Source of the DNA: Pseudomonadota bacterium
Lineage (GTDB): Bacteria > Pseudomonadota > Alphaproteobacteria > Azospirillales > Azospirillaceae
NCBI GenBank assembly: GCA_023416455.1
Contig: JAEZHQ010000478.1
Span: 1-6,220, forward strand
Direction: 5' to 3'
Length of the DNA: 6,220 bases
Shown: positions 5,208-6,220 of the stretch, piece by piece
Layout of the letters: each line of letters opens with the position of its first letter
Position numbering within the stretch: the first letter of the stretch is position 1
Notes under the pieces: generated by a model
Databases searched by the model: none
The model's input: only the letters and a program-made list of their open reading frames with translations
What the model was told of the DNA's origin: nothing
Position numbers and translations under genes: made by a program

Positions 5208-6218
5208 TCACTCCGGCGCCCCCCCGATCAGGCCGGCGTACCAGCGGGCCGACGCCTTGGGCGTGCGCTTCTGCGTTTCGAAGTCGACGTGCACGATGCC
5301 GAAGCGCGTGCCGTAGCCGCCGCCCCATTCGAAATTGTCGAGCAGCGACCACACGAAATAGCCGCGCACGTCGGCGCCGTCCCGGCGCGCCCCGGCCATG
5401 GTCTCGACATGGGCGCGCAGATAGTCCAGCCGGGCCGCGTCGTTCACCACGCCCTGCGCGTCCGGAGTCTCGTCGGCCTTGCTGCCGTAGCCGTTCTCGG
5501 TGACGTAGATGGGCAGGCGGTAGCGGGCGGTGAGGTCGAGCAGCGCCTCGCGGAAGGCCGCCGGCTGGAGCGGCCAGCCGATGTCCGTGCGCGGCATGCC
5601 GGGCGGCGGCGAACCGAAGCCGCAGCCCCACACCATCGACGGATCGGCCTTGGCGAAAAGCGGCGCATAGTGGTTGAGGCCGAACCAGTCCATGGGCCGG
5701 CAGACGCGCGCCATGTCGCCGGCCCGGACGTAGGGCTCGATGGCGCGGGCGACGCGCGGCGGGTAGCGGCCGAGGATCTGGGCGTCGGGGAAGGCGCGGT
5801 TCCACAGCTCGTCGAACAGCCGGGCGGCCTCCACCGTCTCCGGCGCGTCGTCCTCCGGCCGGCAGGGCTGGACGCTGTGCACGGCGCCGATGGAGGCCCC
5901 CGGCACCAGGGCGCGCAACACGTCCACCGCGGCCCCGTGGGCGAGGTTCACGTGATGGATCACCTTCAGATGCTCGGCGCGGTCGGCGACGCTGGGCGCG
6001 CCCCAGCCGAAGGCGTAGCCGAACAGGGTGAAGACGGAGAACTCGTTGATGGTCGCCCAGCGCTTGACCCGGTCGCCGTAGCGCCGGGCGCACAGCACGG
6101 CGTAGTCGGCGAACCAGCCGGCGCTGTCGCGGCTCGACCAGCCGCCCTGGTCGTGCAGGGCCTGCGGCAGGTCCCAGTGGTAGAGGCAGGCCCAGGGCTC
6201 GATCCCCGCTTCCAGCAG
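5208..6218 (-). CDS. Glycoside hydrolase family 1 beta-glucosidase, N-terminal part outside the window
   Basis: The frame is open to the right window edge and gives 336 residues plus the stop. GH1 enzymes are usually about 440-460 residues, so roughly 110 N-terminal residues are missing. The visible part starts just before the GH1 motif ACLYHWDLPQAL. The acid/base glutamate sits in WATINEFSVF (codon 6042-6044) and the nucleophile glutamate in YVTENGYGSK (codon 5496-5498). The C-terminal block GYFVWSLLDNFEWGGGYGTRFGIVHVDFETQKRTPKASARWY is typical of the family. MDWFGLNHYAPLF, leading into the substrate-binding region, is also present. Such enzymes hydrolyse beta-glucosides such as cellobiose by a retaining mechanism; no signal peptide can be judged. 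The acid/base motif is NEF rather than the usual NEP. It converges on the transporter gene with a 33-bp gap and shows no evident shared regulation. A beta-galactosidase or other aryl-beta-glycosidase specificity is possible. Confidence 0.92.
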   Translation of the reverse strand: MLEAGIEPWACLYHWDLPQALHDQGGWSSRDSAGWFADYAVLCARRYGDRVKRWATINEFSVFTLFGYAFGWGAPSVADRAEHLKVIHHVNLAHGAAVDVLRALVPGASIGAVHSVQPCRPEDDAPETVEAARLFDELWNRAFPDAQILGRYPPRVARAIEPYVRAGDMARVCRPMDWFGLNHYAPLFAKADPSMVWGCGFGSPPPGMPRTDIGWPLQPAAFREALLDLTARYRLPIYVTENGYGSKADETPDAQGVVNDAARLDYLRAHVETMAGARRDGADVRGYFVWSLLDNFEWGGGYGTRFGIVHVDFETQKRTPKASARWYAGLIGGAPE

Positions 6219-6220
6219 GG

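Overview
The window is very GC-rich DNA, with G/C at almost every third codon position. Its gene content fits an alphaproteobacterium, most likely of the Rhodospirillales/Azospirillum type. That assignment rests on composition and protein style only; no rRNA or marker gene is present. There are four complete protein genes and one partial gene. No tRNA, rRNA, CRISPR array, insertion sequence or phage feature was found.

Layout: (1) 4-1230, minus strand: FMN-dependent L-lactate dehydrogenase / alpha-hydroxy-acid oxidase (LldD family). (2) 1231-1457: its leader, holding a TTGACA box, an ATTGC-N11-GCAAT dyad, an imperfect direct repeat and a 5-bp tandem repeat. (3) 1458-2207, minus: ArsR-type winged-helix regulator with a long C-terminal extension. 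(4) 2208-2326: divergent intergenic region with a perfect 11-2-11 inverted repeat, a strong operator candidate. (5) 2327-3232, plus: EamA/DMT-family ten-helix exporter. (6) 3233-3377: AT-richer leader. (7) 3378-5174, plus: SbmA/BacA/YddA-type membrane transporter fused to an ABC nucleotide-binding domain. (8) 5208-6218, minus: glycoside hydrolase family 1 beta-glucosidase, convergent with the transporter and cut by the right window edge.

The regulator and the EamA exporter form a divergent regulator/transporter pair around a palindrome of the size ArsR/SmtB proteins use, so regulation of both genes from that site is the simplest model. The other genes look like independent units: lactate oxidation, peptide or small-molecule transport, and beta-glucoside hydrolysis.

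The most notable observation is in the ABC protein. Its nucleotide-binding domain keeps the family's fold landmarks and an uninterrupted frame. However, the Walker A lysine, Q-loop glutamine, signature serine/glycine, Walker B acid pair and H-loop histidine are all replaced. It therefore looks like a fused pseudo-ATPase, possibly an evolutionary intermediate between ATP-driven YddA-like exporters and NBD-less, proton-driven SbmA/BacA.
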